From: Candidatus Planktophila lacus
GTDB lineage: Bacteria; Pseudomonadota; Gammaproteobacteria; Steroidobacterales; Steroidobacteraceae
Reading direction: 5' to 3'
Length of the DNA stretch: 64,000 nucleotides
Assembly: GCA_943331345.2 (NCBI GenBank)
Contig: CALQLF020000006.1
Span: 1-64,000 of the forward strand
The notes beneath the pieces were generated by a model. The model was not told the DNA's origin and did no database searches. It was given only the letters and a program-made list of their open reading frames with translations. Below are positions 27,578-37,048 of this stretch, in pieces; positions within the stretch are counted from its first letter, which is position 1, and every line of letters starts with the position of its first letter. The position numbers were made by a program, and so were the translations under genes.

Positions 27578-28461
27578 AGCCCGTAAACCAGAAAGCCTGG
27601 CTGATGGTCCTGCCCGTGCTGCTGTGCGTGGCCTTCAGCGCGGTGTTGCCGTTAATGACGGTAGTGAACTATTCCGTGCAAGACATATTGAGCCCGACAC
27701 AAAAAGTGTTCGTCGGCCTCGAATGGTTCCGGGAAGTGATGCAGGACCCGGACTTGCATGGTGCCCTGCTGCGCCAACTCATCTTCTCCGCCTGCGTGCT
27801 GTTGCTGCAGGTTCCGCTGGGAATTGCCGTAGCCTTGGCTATGCCGGCGCAAGGCTGGCGCGCCTCGCTCACGCTGGTTCTGCTGGCGCTACCGTTGCTG
27901 GTGCCATGGAATGTGGTCGGCACGGTCTGGCAAATCTTTGCACGCGACGATATTGGTCTGATGGGCCAACTGCTGGCGCGCGCGGGCTTCGACTACAACT
28001 ACGCTTCCGATGCGAACGACGCCTGGAGTACGGTGTTGCTGATGGACGTGTGGCACTGGACTCCGTTGGTGGCATTGCTTTGTTACGCTGGCCTACGCGC
28101 CATTCCGGAGGCGTACTACCAAGCCGCGCGTATCGATGGCGCATCAAAGCTGGCGGTGTTCCGCCATATTCAGCTGCCGAAGCTGCGTGGCGTGCTGCTC
28201 ATTGCAGTGTTGCTGCGCCTCATGGACAGCTTCATGATCTACACCGAACCGTTCGTGCTGACTGGCGGCGGCCCCGGCAACAGCACCACGTTCCTGTCGC
28301 AATACCTCACACAGAAAGCTGTTGGCCAGTTCGACCTCGGTCCGGCGGCTGCCTTCTCGCTCGTGTATTTCCTCATCATTCTCGTCATGTGCTTTGTGCT
28401 CTTCAATTTCCTGAAGGCTGCCGAAGCGCCCGCGGATGCCACGAAAGGAAACGCACCGTGA
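27574..28461 (+). CDS. glpP: Glycerol ABC transporter permease GlpP-type
   Basis: This 295-residue inner-membrane permease has six predicted helices. The EAA loop that docks the ATPase reads EAYYQAARIDGASKLAVFRH. The N-terminal helix WLMVLPVLLCVAFSAVLPLM starts the membrane part. It should pair with GlpQ to form the glycerol channel. The ATG overlaps the glpT stop (ATGA), and its TGA overlaps the glpQ start. Confidence 0.88.
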   Translation: MKPVNQKAWLMVLPVLLCVAFSAVLPLMTVVNYSVQDILSPTQKVFVGLEWFREVMQDPDLHGALLRQLIFSACVLLLQVPLGIAVALAMPAQGWRASLTLVLLALPLLVPWNVVGTVWQIFARDDIGLMGQLLARAGFDYNYASDANDAWSTVLLMDVWHWTPLVALLCYAGLRAIPEAYYQAARIDGASKLAVFRHIQLPKLRGVLLIAVLLRLMDSFMIYTEPFVLTGGGPGNSTTFLSQYLTQKAVGQFDLGPAAAFSLVYFLIILVMCFVLFNFLKAAEAPADATKGNAP

Positions 28462-29330
28462 ACCCGTTAGCGGAGGCCACGCAGAATGCGCCTAGGCGTT
28501 TACCTGTGAAGTTGTTGGCGATGTTGCCGCGGCCCACGTTTGCCGGTGCCTTTCTGGTGCTGTACCTGTTCCTGACGCTGCTGCCGCTTTACTGGATGAC
28601 CAGTATGGCTTTCCGTACCAATGAAGCCATCTTGGGGAGCTTCGTGTGGTTTCCGGAAACTCTGAACTTCGCGAACTTCGCCACCATCTTCACGGACGAG
28701 TCTTGGTACAGCGGCTACTTGAACTCCATGACCTACGTGGCCATGAACACGGTGCTTTCCGTCACGGTAGCGTTGCCCGCAGCCTATGCGTTTTCGCGTT
28801 ACCGCTTTTTAGGCGACAAGCACCTGTTCTTCTGGCTGCTCACCAATCGCATGACGCCGCCTGCTGTGTTCCTGCTGCCGTTCTTCCAGCTCTACAGCAC
28901 GCTCGGCCTGATTGATACGCATATTGCCGTGGCCTTGGCGCACATGGTGTTCAACGTGCCGCTCGCAGTCTGGATTCTGGAAGGCTTCATGTCCGGCATT
29001 CCGCGCGAGATAGACGAGACCGCGTGGATTGATGGCTATTCGTTCCCGCGGTTCTTCGTGAAGTTGTTCCTGCCGCTTATCAAGGCGGGCGTCGGTGTTA
29101 CGGCGTTCTTCTGCTTCATGTTCAGCTGGGTCGAATTACTGTTGGCGCGTACGCTCACTTCGGTGGATGCCAAGCCCATCGCCGCCGTCATGACGCGCAC
29201 CGTTTCGGCTTCGGGAATGGACTGGGGAACTTTGGCCGCAGCCGGCGTACTTACTTTGGTGCCTGGCGCACTCGTCATCTACTTTGTCCGCCACTACATC
29301 GCGAAGGGTTTCGCCATGGGGAGGGTGTGA
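28458..29330 (+). CDS. glpQ: Glycerol ABC transporter permease GlpQ-type
   Basis: This 290-residue permease of the MalG class has a short cytoplasmic N-terminus, then a first helix (FAGAFLVLYLFLTLLPLYWM) and the EAA loop PREIDETAWIDGYSFPRFFVK. The GTG at 28458 overlaps the glpP stop (GTGA) and follows AAAGGA; a much longer open frame upstream only shadows glpT and glpP. It forms the second half of the membrane channel. The stop overlaps the next start. Confidence 0.88.
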   Translation: MNPLAEATQNAPRRLPVKLLAMLPRPTFAGAFLVLYLFLTLLPLYWMTSMAFRTNEAILGSFVWFPETLNFANFATIFTDESWYSGYLNSMTYVAMNTVLSVTVALPAAYAFSRYRFLGDKHLFFWLLTNRMTPPAVFLLPFFQLYSTLGLIDTHIAVALAHMVFNVPLAVWILEGFMSGIPREIDETAWIDGYSFPRFFVKLFLPLIKAGVGVTAFFCFMFSWVELLLARTLTSVDAKPIAAVMTRTVSASGMDWGTLAAAGVLTLVPGALVIYFVRHYIAKGFAMGRV

Positions 29331-29626
29331 TGGAAGAGCAGCCGCAGGGCCTGTTCGACTGGATGGCCTGGACGCCCGTGGTGGCGTATTTCTTCATCGC
29401 TATTGCCGTCATGTTGTTGGCTATGGGTATTTGGGAGAAGCTGTCGCCGACGGTAGAGCGTAAAGGGCTGTTGCCGCTCGTTACCACCCGCGGGGACCGC
29501 TTGTTCATTGGTTTGCTGGTGCTGGCATGGACTGTGCTCGGCACCGTAGGCTTCACAGATTGGGACCCGCGCATTGCGCTCGGCGTTGGCGTGGTGTTTA
29601 TGGCCGGCCTGCTGCGCTGGGGATAA
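29330..29626 (+). CDS. glpU: Small membrane protein GlpU (DUF2160)
   Basis: This 98-residue protein with three hydrophobic segments (VVAYFFIAIAVMLLAMGIW; LFIGLLVLAWTVLGTVGF; IALGVGVVFMAGLLRW) matches the DUF2160 proteins found in glycerol ABC operons. The biochemical role is not established. The ATG overlaps the glpQ stop (TGATG) and follows GGGGAGGG; a GTG one codon earlier is also possible. It is followed by a cluster of REP elements before glpV. Confidence 0.85.
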   Translation: MEEQPQGLFDWMAWTPVVAYFFIAIAVMLLAMGIWEKLSPTVERKGLLPLVTTRGDRLFIGLLVLAWTVLGTVGFTDWDPRIALGVGVVFMAGLLRWG

Positions 29627-29631
29627 TGGTT

Positions 29632-29740
29632 GTTGGAGGGAGCGTGCTCCCGAATCATTGTAGGAGCGAGCTTGCTCGCGACTCTTTCCTGTAGGAGCGA
29701 GCTTGCTCGCGACGGTCGCCAGCAAGCTGCCTCCTACAGG
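29632..29740. repeat. Cluster of three REP-like elements between glpU and glpV
   Basis: A diverged unit GGAGGGAGCGTGCTCCC (29635-29651), a single GTAGGAGCGAGCTTGCTCGC (29660-29679), and an inverted pair at 29688-29740 with 10-bp outer arms CCTGTAGGAG and CTCCTACAGG. Strong RNA stems would form between the transporter-core genes and the binding-protein gene. Confidence 0.88.
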
Positions 29741-29800
29741 TTCAGGTTCGGCAGTATGCTGCTACCTCTATGGAATTCGATGTGCTCGAGGGGGACTTTG

Positions 29801-31552
<1,752 letters not shown>

Positions 31553-31578
31553 CGTGTTGAAGTTCTGGCGATAACTGA

Positions 31579-31607
31579 GCGGGGACGCTGAATAAGCGGT
31601 GCCCCGC
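31579..31607 (+). terminator. Hairpin after glpV
   Basis: GCGGGG and CCCCGC arms enclose an inner GCT-AGC stem; the element lies about 30 nt after the glpV stop. No clear T-run follows. It is a possible transcript end for the glycerol operon. Confidence 0.35.
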
Positions 31608-31619
31608 CCGCGGGAGCAT

Positions 31620-31709
31620 GAACTTGGCGGCGATTCCACAAGGAATCGACCGCCATTTTCTTTGGTGGGGGCGATACGGTGAGCTTCTGGCAAGGAGGCC
31701 ACCGATGTT
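31620..31709. repeat. 90-nt leader repeat, copy 1, upstream of the HigBA-like module
   Basis: This 90-nt sequence is repeated at 32357-32446 with 85 of 90 bases identical and no gaps. It contains a hairpin (GGCGGCGATTCC with GGAATCGACCGCC, 4-nt loop) followed by ATTTTC, then a conserved stretch GTGAGCTTCTGGCAAGGAGG. The hairpin looks like a terminator, or part of a structured RNA on either strand. Confidence 0.85.
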
Positions 31710-31737
31710 TAAAACCTTGGCGGCGCGACAATCAAAA

Positions 31738-31764
31738 ATTATCGACCTTCGGTAATTCGATAAT
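31738..31764. promoter_or_regulatory. Palindrome over the HigB-like toxin start
   Basis: ATTATCGA (31738-31745) and TCGATAAT (31757-31764) are perfect 8-bp inverted arms with an 11-bp spacer. The right arm runs into the ATG at 31763. This fits an autoregulatory TA operator. Confidence 0.6.
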
Positions 31765-32056
31765 GATAAGATCGTTCGTCGATGAGCGGACAGCTGCCCT
31801 GTACCGAAAGGAAGCCAACCGTCATACCCAAGCAGTTGCTCCCGGGCTACGGTCAGCCGCAGCACGAAAACTGCACTATCTGCAGGCGGCGACGCGGCTT
31901 GGAGACTTGCTCGTTCCCCCTGGTAACCGGTTGGAGGCGTTGAAAGGTGACCAAAAAGGCCGGTACTCAATCCGCGTCAACGGCCAATGGCGCATCACGT
32001 TCGTCTGGAAAGACGGTGGTGCCGAGGAAGTTGCTTTCGTTGACTATCACCAATGA
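31763..32056 (+). CDS. higB: HigB/RelE-family toxin
   Basis: This 97-residue protein has the RelE-fold pattern of HigB: MIRSFVDERTAALYRKE at the start, RLGDLLVPPGNRLEALKGD in the middle and YSIRVNGQWRITFVW near the end. These toxins cut mRNA at the ribosome. The ATG at 31763 is chosen because it matches family starts; the frame is open upstream through the 90-nt repeat. The antitoxin gene overlaps by 17 nt, and the toxin-first order is typical of higBA. Confidence 0.88.
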   Translation: MIRSFVDERTAALYRKEANRHTQAVAPGLRSAAARKLHYLQAATRLGDLLVPPGNRLEALKGDQKGRYSIRVNGQWRITFVWKDGGAEEVAFVDYHQ

Positions 32057-32324
32057 CACGCCGCCGCAGGAGCCTACTCATCCGGGAGAGATGCTTCTTG
32101 AAGAATTTCTTCGTCCTACCGGTGAGACGCAGGTGGCTTTCGCAGCGCGTATTGGCTGGACGACGGCTCGCCTCAACGAGGTGATTCGTGGCAAGCGCGG
32201 CGTAACAGCCGAAGCTGCCCTCGACCTTGCTGCGGTGCTCGGCACCTCGCCAGAGCTGTGGTTGAACCTGCAAATGATGTGGGACTTGCAGGCAGCGCGG
32301 AAACGCCGAAATCGGCGGAAATAA
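32040..32324 (+). CDS. higA: HigA-family antitoxin (XRE)
   Basis: This 94-residue helix-turn-helix protein opens with the HigA signature THPGEMLLEEFLRP, followed by the HTH (VAFAARIGWTTARLNEVIRGKRG) and SPELWLNLQMMWDL. It should bind the toxin and repress the operon. The start is inferred as a TTG at 32040, inside the end of higB, because no ATG or GTG precedes the conserved region at the right distance. Confidence 0.85.
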   Translation: MTITNDTPPQEPTHPGEMLLEEFLRPTGETQVAFAARIGWTTARLNEVIRGKRGVTAEAALDLAAVLGTSPELWLNLQMMWDLQAARKRRNRRK

Positions 32325-32356
32325 ACGAGTATTCAGCGCCCCTTCACTGGAACCAC

Positions 32357-32446
32357 GAATTTGGCGGCGATTCCGCAAGGAATCGACCGCCATTTTCGTT
32401 GATGGGGGCGATAAGGTGAGCTTCTGGCAAGGAGGCCACCGATGTT
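32357..32446. repeat. 90-nt leader repeat, copy 2, upstream of the TacAT-like module
   Basis: This is the second copy of the sequence at 31620-31709, with five substitutions only. The hairpin core is unchanged apart from one loop base. Downstream lies an unrelated toxin-antitoxin module, so the repeat is not part of a gene duplication. Confidence 0.85.
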
Positions 32447-32472
32447 GACAACCCAAAAACGCGAGACGATAG

Positions 32473-32495
32473 TTGTGTATCGAATCGATACACAA
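32473..32495. promoter_or_regulatory. Perfect palindromic operator of the TacA-like antitoxin
   Basis: TTGTGTATCGA and TCGATACACAA are perfect 11-bp arms around a single central A. It lies 12 nt before the GTG start of the antitoxin. This is the expected binding site for a ribbon-helix-helix repressor. Confidence 0.75.
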
Positions 32496-32507
32496 AACGG
32501 AGTCGTT

Positions 32508-32780
32508 GTGCGTACTGCCCCCATCAACCTGCGCGCGCTTCCCGCTCAACGCGACCTCATTGACCAGGCCGCGGCCGCGCAGGGCAAAAGCCGTTCCGAC
32601 TTCATGTTGGAAGCCGCGTGCGCGCGGGCCGAGGAAGTATTGCTCGACCAGACATTCTTCGTGGTCGATGAGCAGGCTTTCCGTGCGTTCCGAGAAATAC
32701 TGGATGCACCGCCGACCGGAAACCCCGGATTGGCGAGGTTGATGGCAGTGGTGCCACCATGGCCGGCCGGGGAACACTGA
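32508..32780 (+). CDS. TacA-like antitoxin (DUF1778)
   Basis: This 90-residue DUF1778 protein has an N-terminal ribbon-helix-helix (INLRALPAQRDLIDQAAAAQGKSRSDFMLEA) and a C-terminal toxin-binding tail (EVLLDQTFFVVDEQAFRAFREI). It should neutralise the acetyltransferase toxin encoded next. The GTG at 32508 follows GGAG and lies just beyond the palindromic operator; the open frame before it would translate the operator itself. It overlaps the toxin gene by 22 nt. Confidence 0.87.
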   Translation: MRTAPINLRALPAQRDLIDQAAAAQGKSRSDFMLEAACARAEEVLLDQTFFVVDEQAFRAFREILDAPPTGNPGLARLMAVVPPWPAGEH

Positions 32781-33262
32781 AGCTCGCGGCTGCTCCAACC
32801 CCGCTGACGCCCGACCACGATCTCTCTTCGTTTAGCAGTGGGGTGCCGGCGCTGGATGATTGGCTTCGCCGCCGCGCCTTGGCTAATCAATACAGCGGTG
32901 CCAGCCGCACGTTCGTGGCCGAAGATGCAGCGGGCCAGGTTCTAGGGTTCTACTCGCTGGCCGCAGGTGCGGTTGCCCATGCGCTAGGCACTGGAGCGGT
33001 TCGCCGCAACATGCCGGACCCTATTCCGGTCATCGTCCTGGCTCGGCTGGCCGTGTCAGTACAGTTCCACGGACTTGGTCTGGGAGCAGCCCTGCTTCAG
33101 GACGCCGCATACCGCTGTCAACGCGTCGCGGAACACGCCGGCGTCCGCGCCATGCTGGTTCATGCGTTGGACGAACGTGCCGCCGCGTTCTATCGATATC
33201 ACGGATTTATTCAGTCGCCCGTGCAGCCGATGACGCTGATGCTGGCTATGCGGCGTCCTTAG
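32759..33262 (+). CDS. TacT-like GNAT acetyltransferase toxin
   Basis: This 167-residue GNAT protein opens with PLTPDHDLSSFSSGVPALDDWLRRRA, the usual entry of TA-linked acetyltransferases. The acetyl-CoA loop lies in LARLAVSVQFHGLGLGAALL, and the conserved AAAFYRYHGF is near the end. TacT toxins acetylate the amino group of aminoacyl-tRNA and stop translation. The overlap with the DUF1778 gene supports the pairing. The catalytic tyrosine is probably in FYRYHGF. Confidence 0.88.
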   Translation: MAGRGTLKLAAAPTPLTPDHDLSSFSSGVPALDDWLRRRALANQYSGASRTFVAEDAAGQVLGFYSLAAGAVAHALGTGAVRRNMPDPIPVIVLARLAVSVQFHGLGLGAALLQDAAYRCQRVAEHAGVRAMLVHALDERAAAFYRYHGFIQSPVQPMTLMLAMRRP

Positions 33263-33294
33263 ATTCGCATCACCCCATCGAACCCGGGACCGCA

Positions 33295-33780
33295 TCAGTT
33301 GATGATGCAGTCCTCGAGACGAGGGGCGCTGATAATTTCCCCTGCGCCGGTGCAAGTCAGCGTGACGCTGTTGCCCTTGGTCAGAGCAATAGCTTTCTGC
33401 TCTTGGCTGGGGTCGATTTCTGCATGAACCGACAGGAATTGATTGGTGCCTTGCAGACCAATCACTGTATCGTCCGTGACATCCTTCGTGATGCTGTCGA
33501 CGACACCAGAAACTGTTAGTTTCTTGCCTTTATATTTGGCATCTGCAGCTGCTTCGTTGCTGTCATAGGCAGTGGCCAGTTCGAAGGCGGAAATCGTGAT
33601 AGCCGGTTCGGTGGGTGCGGCGGAAGCGGTTTCGGTACTGGCGCCAGCCCCGGCGCTCGCGTCGGCGTTACCACCCGAGCTGTGCTTATTGTTGGAAGCA
33701 GCACCGATGACGATCAGCGCGATAACCCAAAACCACCACTTCTTGTAAACAGGCTTCTTTTCCGTAGCGGCTTCGTTCAT
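33295..33780 (-). CDS. Membrane-anchored OB-fold (tRNA_anti-like) protein
   Basis: This 161-residue protein has one N-terminal membrane helix (WWFWVIALIVIGAAS), a low-complexity Ala/Ser/Thr/Glu linker (residues about 37-60) and a C-terminal domain resembling tRNA_anti-like OB folds: AYDSNEAAADAKYKGKKLTV followed by SGVVDSI. Such proteins are common as small envelope proteins of unknown function. Two cysteines near the C-terminus (LTCTGAG, EDCIIN) could pair. It is convergent with the TacT-like gene. Confidence 0.7.
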   Translation of the reverse strand: MNEAATEKKPVYKKWWFWVIALIVIGAASNNKHSSGGNADASAGAGASTETASAAPTEPAITISAFELATAYDSNEAAADAKYKGKKLTVSGVVDSITKDVTDDTVIGLQGTNQFLSVHAEIDPSQEQKAIALTKGNSVTLTCTGAGEIISAPRLEDCIIN

Positions 33781-33931
33781 GTGGCGTACTCCCTGTAGAT
33801 TATTGATTTGCTGGCATCAACACGTTGGAACCAGATACGCCTGAATGCTGCGTGACACGCTTGCCCGCAGTCAAAAACGTTCGATGGTTCCAGATGGTGT
33901 GCAAATCATGGGAAACAGCCGCGCGAGACAA

Positions 33932-33951
33932 GCCATGCAATTTCGCATGGC
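33932..33951. terminator. Hairpin near the end of the aminotransferase gene
   Basis: GCCATGC, loop AATTTC, GCATGGC forms a 7-bp stem, 35 nt beyond the aminotransferase stop in its direction of transcription. No T-run on either side. The rest of the 205-nt gap shows no recognised gene. Confidence 0.35.
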
Positions 33952-33985
33952 GTGAATGAGTGGCACTAAGTCAGCTGCTGGCCTC

Positions 33986-35164
33986 TTAGCCCGCCAGCTT
34001 CTCTATCAGCCGCCGGATACGCACACACGCTTCGCGCAGCTGCTCTTTCTCCACCGTCAGCGCCACGCGCACGTGGCCAGCGGCAGCGCCCAGGCCGAAG
34101 CTTTCGCCAGGCATTACCACCACGTTGGCTTCGTCCAGCAGGCGCCAGGCGAACTGTTCACCGTTCAGCCCCGTGGCGCGCACGTCCACCATCAGGAACA
34201 TGCCACCTTCCGGCATACGCACGTTGGTGTGGCGGCAGCCTTCAAAGGCACTCACCACGGCTTCGGCGCGTCCGCGCAGGCTGGCGCGGAAAGCTTCCAC
34301 TTCCGGGTGGTGGCCCGTGAGTGCTTCCGCGAGCGCGTCTTCCAGAAACGGCTGCGAGCCAAACAATATGGCCTCAGCCACGGACAGCAGCCGGGGCATG
34401 GCCGTTTCGGGCGCCGCCACCCAGCCCGCACGGAAGCCTGGCAGCAGATGCGATTTCGAGATGGACGAAACGGCCAGCGTGCGTTCGCGCAGCTGGGGCC
34501 GGTCGAAGGGCGAACAGAAGCGGCCACTGAAGGTGAGGTCCGCATAGACCTCGTCCGACAGGATCCAAAGGTCGTGGCGTTCGCACACGGCGCCGATGGC
34601 ATCTACTTCTGCTTCGGAAAGCACGGCACCCGTCGGGTTGCTCGGTGTATTCAGTAGCAGCACGCGGGTGCGTGGCGTAATGGCCGCTTCCAAGGCTTCG
34701 GGTGTCAGATGGAACCCAGCCTCAGGCGACGTCTGCACGGGTACGAAAGTGGCACCGCTGGCAGCGACGAGCCCTTCATATGTCGCGTAGTAGGGGTCCG
34801 GGACAATCACCTCGTCGCCGCTCTCCACCACCGTCATGAGGCTGGTATAGAGGCCGTTCTGGGTACCGGCGCAGTACAGCACTTGCTCTGGCGAAACAGC
34901 CATGCCGGAACGTTCCGCCAAATGGCGCGCTACGGCCTCGCGGGCCCCCGGCTCGCCTTGCGGACTGGCGTAGCGCGTACGGCCTGCATACATGGACTGC
35001 ACAACACGGTCCAGCACGCGTGCCGGGGGCGGCAAGTCCGGCTCACCGATGGACAACATGATGACGGGCTGCCCGGCACGGGAGCGTTTCTGACCTTCGA
35101 AGTGGACTTCCCATTTGGCGGCGCCAAGGCCAGCCAAGCGGTCGGAGAGGGAAGCAAAGCGCAT
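33986..35164 (-). CDS. Class I/II PLP aminotransferase, arginine:pyruvate transaminase-like
   Basis: This 392-residue fold-type I aminotransferase has the PLP lysine K237 in SSISKSHLLPGFRAGW, N176 (NTPSNPTG), D204 and Y207 (SDEVY). Its overall pattern (GAAKWEVH near the start, GGMFLMVDVRATGL near the end) is close to AruH, which transfers the arginine amino group to pyruvate. Other aspartate-type aminotransferases share these motifs, so the substrate is tentative. Next to it on the same strand is a short unknown gene. Confidence 0.75.
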   Translation of the reverse strand: MRFASLSDRLAGLGAAKWEVHFEGQKRSRAGQPVIMLSIGEPDLPPPARVLDRVVQSMYAGRTRYASPQGEPGAREAVARHLAERSGMAVSPEQVLYCAGTQNGLYTSLMTVVESGDEVIVPDPYYATYEGLVAASGATFVPVQTSPEAGFHLTPEALEAAITPRTRVLLLNTPSNPTGAVLSEAEVDAIGAVCERHDLWILSDEVYADLTFSGRFCSPFDRPQLRERTLAVSSISKSHLLPGFRAGWVAAPETAMPRLLSVAEAILFGSQPFLEDALAEALTGHHPEVEAFRASLRGRAEAVVSAFEGCRHTNVRMPEGGMFLMVDVRATGLNGEQFAWRLLDEANVVVMPGESFGLGAAAGHVRVALTVEKEQLREACVRIRRLIEKLAG

Positions 35165-35197
35165 GGGGTTCAGCCTTGGGGCAGGAAAGCGCGCAGT

Positions 35198-35998
35198 TTA
35201 CCGAATAGCGGGCAGCGGCATCGTTTCATCCCATTCGGCATAGGCCAGAAAACTGCGCGCTAAGCCGGCTTCTTCTAGATAACCGCCTAGCCCGTTGCTT
35301 AGGTGCAGGGCGTGCTGCTTGCCGTAAACCACCGCGCGAACATTGGGAATGGGGACTACTTCTTCCCGTGATTTGCCGTATTTACGACGCAGCTCCGTAT
35401 AGCGGGGCCAACGCCAGTCCACCTCTGCTCGCCAGTGCAGGTGCAGGCGCTTGCCGGAACTGTCGACGCGCGCGCGGTAGCCGAGGCGCCCCCAGTACAG
35501 GCCGAAGAAGCTGTCGGGGTCGGAGCTGCTGGCCATGTAGAACTGGGGCGTCCATTGGTAGCCGTCTCCGCCCACTTTCGCGCCGCGGGTAAGCGCCGCA
35601 CGCTTGCGGGCCTGTTGGCGAAGCTTGCCGGTTTGCTTAAGCACTACCCGCGAACCGAGAAACAAACGCGCATTGACCTCCAGCGCTTGCCCGCTGGCCG
35701 CCAAGTAATGCTGCATCAAGCGACCCGACTGCCGAATGGGCGGCAAGTGCCGAGCACCCGTGGCCATGGCGGAGTAGAGGTCCACCAAATAGCGCTGGTC
35801 CTCTTGCGATACCGGTTTGCCGCGCAAGATTTGCCGCTCGATGGCATTGGTCCGTGCTTGCACCGCCTCCACGCCACGGCCGGTACCAAGCGTCCACGCC
35901 ATGCCGAGCTGCTGACCGGGGAATTGCCAACGGATATAACCGGCCGCGCCCAGAAGGCAGACGACGACTAACCAGAGAACGAACTTGCCGCGAAACAT
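35198..35998 (-). CDS. Conserved-looking protein of unknown function
   Basis: This 266-residue protein has an N-terminal membrane anchor or signal (FVLWLVVVCLLGAAGYI) and no recognised domain. It has a positively charged middle (KLRQQARKRAALTRG) and an aromatic-rich C-terminal half (FFGLYWGRLGYRARV, HWRAEVDWRWPRY). It should sit in or beyond the inner membrane. It is followed at 33 nt by the aminotransferase gene on the same strand, possibly co-transcribed. No function is proposed. Confidence 0.6.
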   Translation of the reverse strand: MFRGKFVLWLVVVCLLGAAGYIRWQFPGQQLGMAWTLGTGRGVEAVQARTNAIERQILRGKPVSQEDQRYLVDLYSAMATGARHLPPIRQSGRLMQHYLAASGQALEVNARLFLGSRVVLKQTGKLRQQARKRAALTRGAKVGGDGYQWTPQFYMASSSDPDSFFGLYWGRLGYRARVDSSGKRLHLHWRAEVDWRWPRYTELRRKYGKSREEVVPIPNVRAVVYGKQHALHLSNGLGGYLEEAGLARSFLAYAEWDETMPLPAIR

Positions 35999-36012
35999 GG
36001 AGTACTGGCTAC

Positions 36013-36588
36013 CTAGGTGTTACGCAAGAAACGCTTTGCGACCCAGCAGCTCTCGGTGGGAGCGCTCGCTGCAGTTTCGCGGCTGATGTGTACCCAGCCG
36101 TTCTGCTCATTGAGGCGCTGCACCTTGGTGTCGCGCAAGAGCCGCCGAACAACGCGTGCCTGACCATTGGGCGCCGCGCGGCACTTCAGCGCCTTGGCGG
36201 TGACTGTAGCCGTTGGCAGTACGAGCACCGCAGACGCCGCCCTCTCCGTTGGCAACGGCGTGCTGAAGCCGGCATCCGCAGGCCCGCCAATGAGCCGCGC
36301 CAACCCCAAGACGCCAAACACGATGACCACCAAAGTGCCGCAACCGATGGAGCTACCCGCGGCCGGCGTTGTCGCGTTAGTGGCACTCGGTTCCGCGCCT
36401 TGGTTACGCGTCAGCATCTCGCTGTAGGAAATGCCCGTACCGGGAATGCCGACGGTAGTGCGTATGCCGCGCTTGCCGAAGTTCATGGTGAAGCCGCGGC
36501 CACCCACGCTGGCGCTTACCCCACGCGTGCTGAAATTCAGGCGAATGCCTGGCAACAAGCGAACCGAACGGCGAAAACGGAAACCCAT
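36013..36588 (-). CDS. DUF4236 protein with C-terminal SH3-like domain
   Basis: This 191-residue protein begins with the DUF4236 signature (MGFRFRRSVRLLPGIRLNFS ... RGIRTTVGIPGTG). A single membrane helix (IGCGTLVVIVFGVLGLARLI) lies near the middle, and the C-terminal 70 residues resemble a bacterial SH3 domain (ALKCRAAPNGQARVVRRL ... GWVHISRE). The layout suggests a membrane-tethered cell-wall-facing module, but no role is established. The ATG at 36588 begins the domain exactly; an upstream extension is possible but unlikely. Confidence 0.7.
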   Translation of the reverse strand: MGFRFRRSVRLLPGIRLNFSTRGVSASVGGRGFTMNFGKRGIRTTVGIPGTGISYSEMLTRNQGAEPSATNATTPAAGSSIGCGTLVVIVFGVLGLARLIGGPADAGFSTPLPTERAASAVLVLPTATVTAKALKCRAAPNGQARVVRRLLRDTKVQRLNEQNGWVHISRETAASAPTESCWVAKRFLRNT

Positions 36589-36716
36589 GGCGCATGGTAA
36601 GCGTAATACCCAGCACGGGAAAAGTGCGGTGCCCGCGTGCGTTGCCTTGCCGTCATGAGAAACTACTTGAACAGCCGCCACGCTGGGCAATGCAACGCGC
36701 CTTGGAGTACACGCCG

Positions 36717-37016
36717 ATGATTCTGGAAATGGCCCGCATTCAAATCGACCCTGCCCGCAAGAGCGAATTTCTGGCGGCTGTCGCCCAAGCCGCACCCTTG
36801 TTTCAGGCTGCGGCGGGCTGCCGTTCCATGCGCATCGCTCCCGTGGTGGAACATGCTGCGCAATTCATGTTGCTTGTGGAATGGGAAACGCTGGCAGACC
36901 ATATGGAAGGCTTCCGCAACTCTGCGGCCTTCCAGCAATGGCGTGCGCTGGCAGGCCCGTTCTTTGTGGCACCGCCGGTAGTGGAACACGCAGAAACCGG
37001 GCCCAGCTTTTTCTAA
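36717..37016 (+). CDS. Antibiotic biosynthesis monooxygenase-family protein
   Basis: This 99-residue ferredoxin-like protein has the ABM pattern: MILEMARIQIDPARKSEFLA, then FMLLVEWETLADHMEGFRNS and the terminal GPFFVAPPVVEH. Members are small dimeric monooxygenases or heme-degrading or quinone-oxidising proteins. No cofactor residues can be singled out. It lies 32 nt before the first retron-region gene on the same strand; co-transcription is possible but it does not belong to the retron on present evidence. Confidence 0.75.
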   Translation: MILEMARIQIDPARKSEFLAAVAQAAPLFQAAAGCRSMRIAPVVEHAAQFMLLVEWETLADHMEGFRNSAAFQQWRALAGPFFVAPPVVEHAETGPSFF

Positions 37017-37048
37017 GGCTCACGCCTTGAGCCACCGCCCCTCGCAAC

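Noticed and set aside
27393-28457. N-terminal extension of the GlpQ gene through glpT and glpP
   Set aside because: The frame is open but overlaps two well-supported genes; the GTG at 28458 with ribosome site gives the normal permease.
31620-32446. Integron attC sites as an explanation for the 90-nt repeats
   Set aside because: The ends lack RYYYAAC and GTTRRRY core sites and the whole repeat does not fold as one imperfect palindrome.
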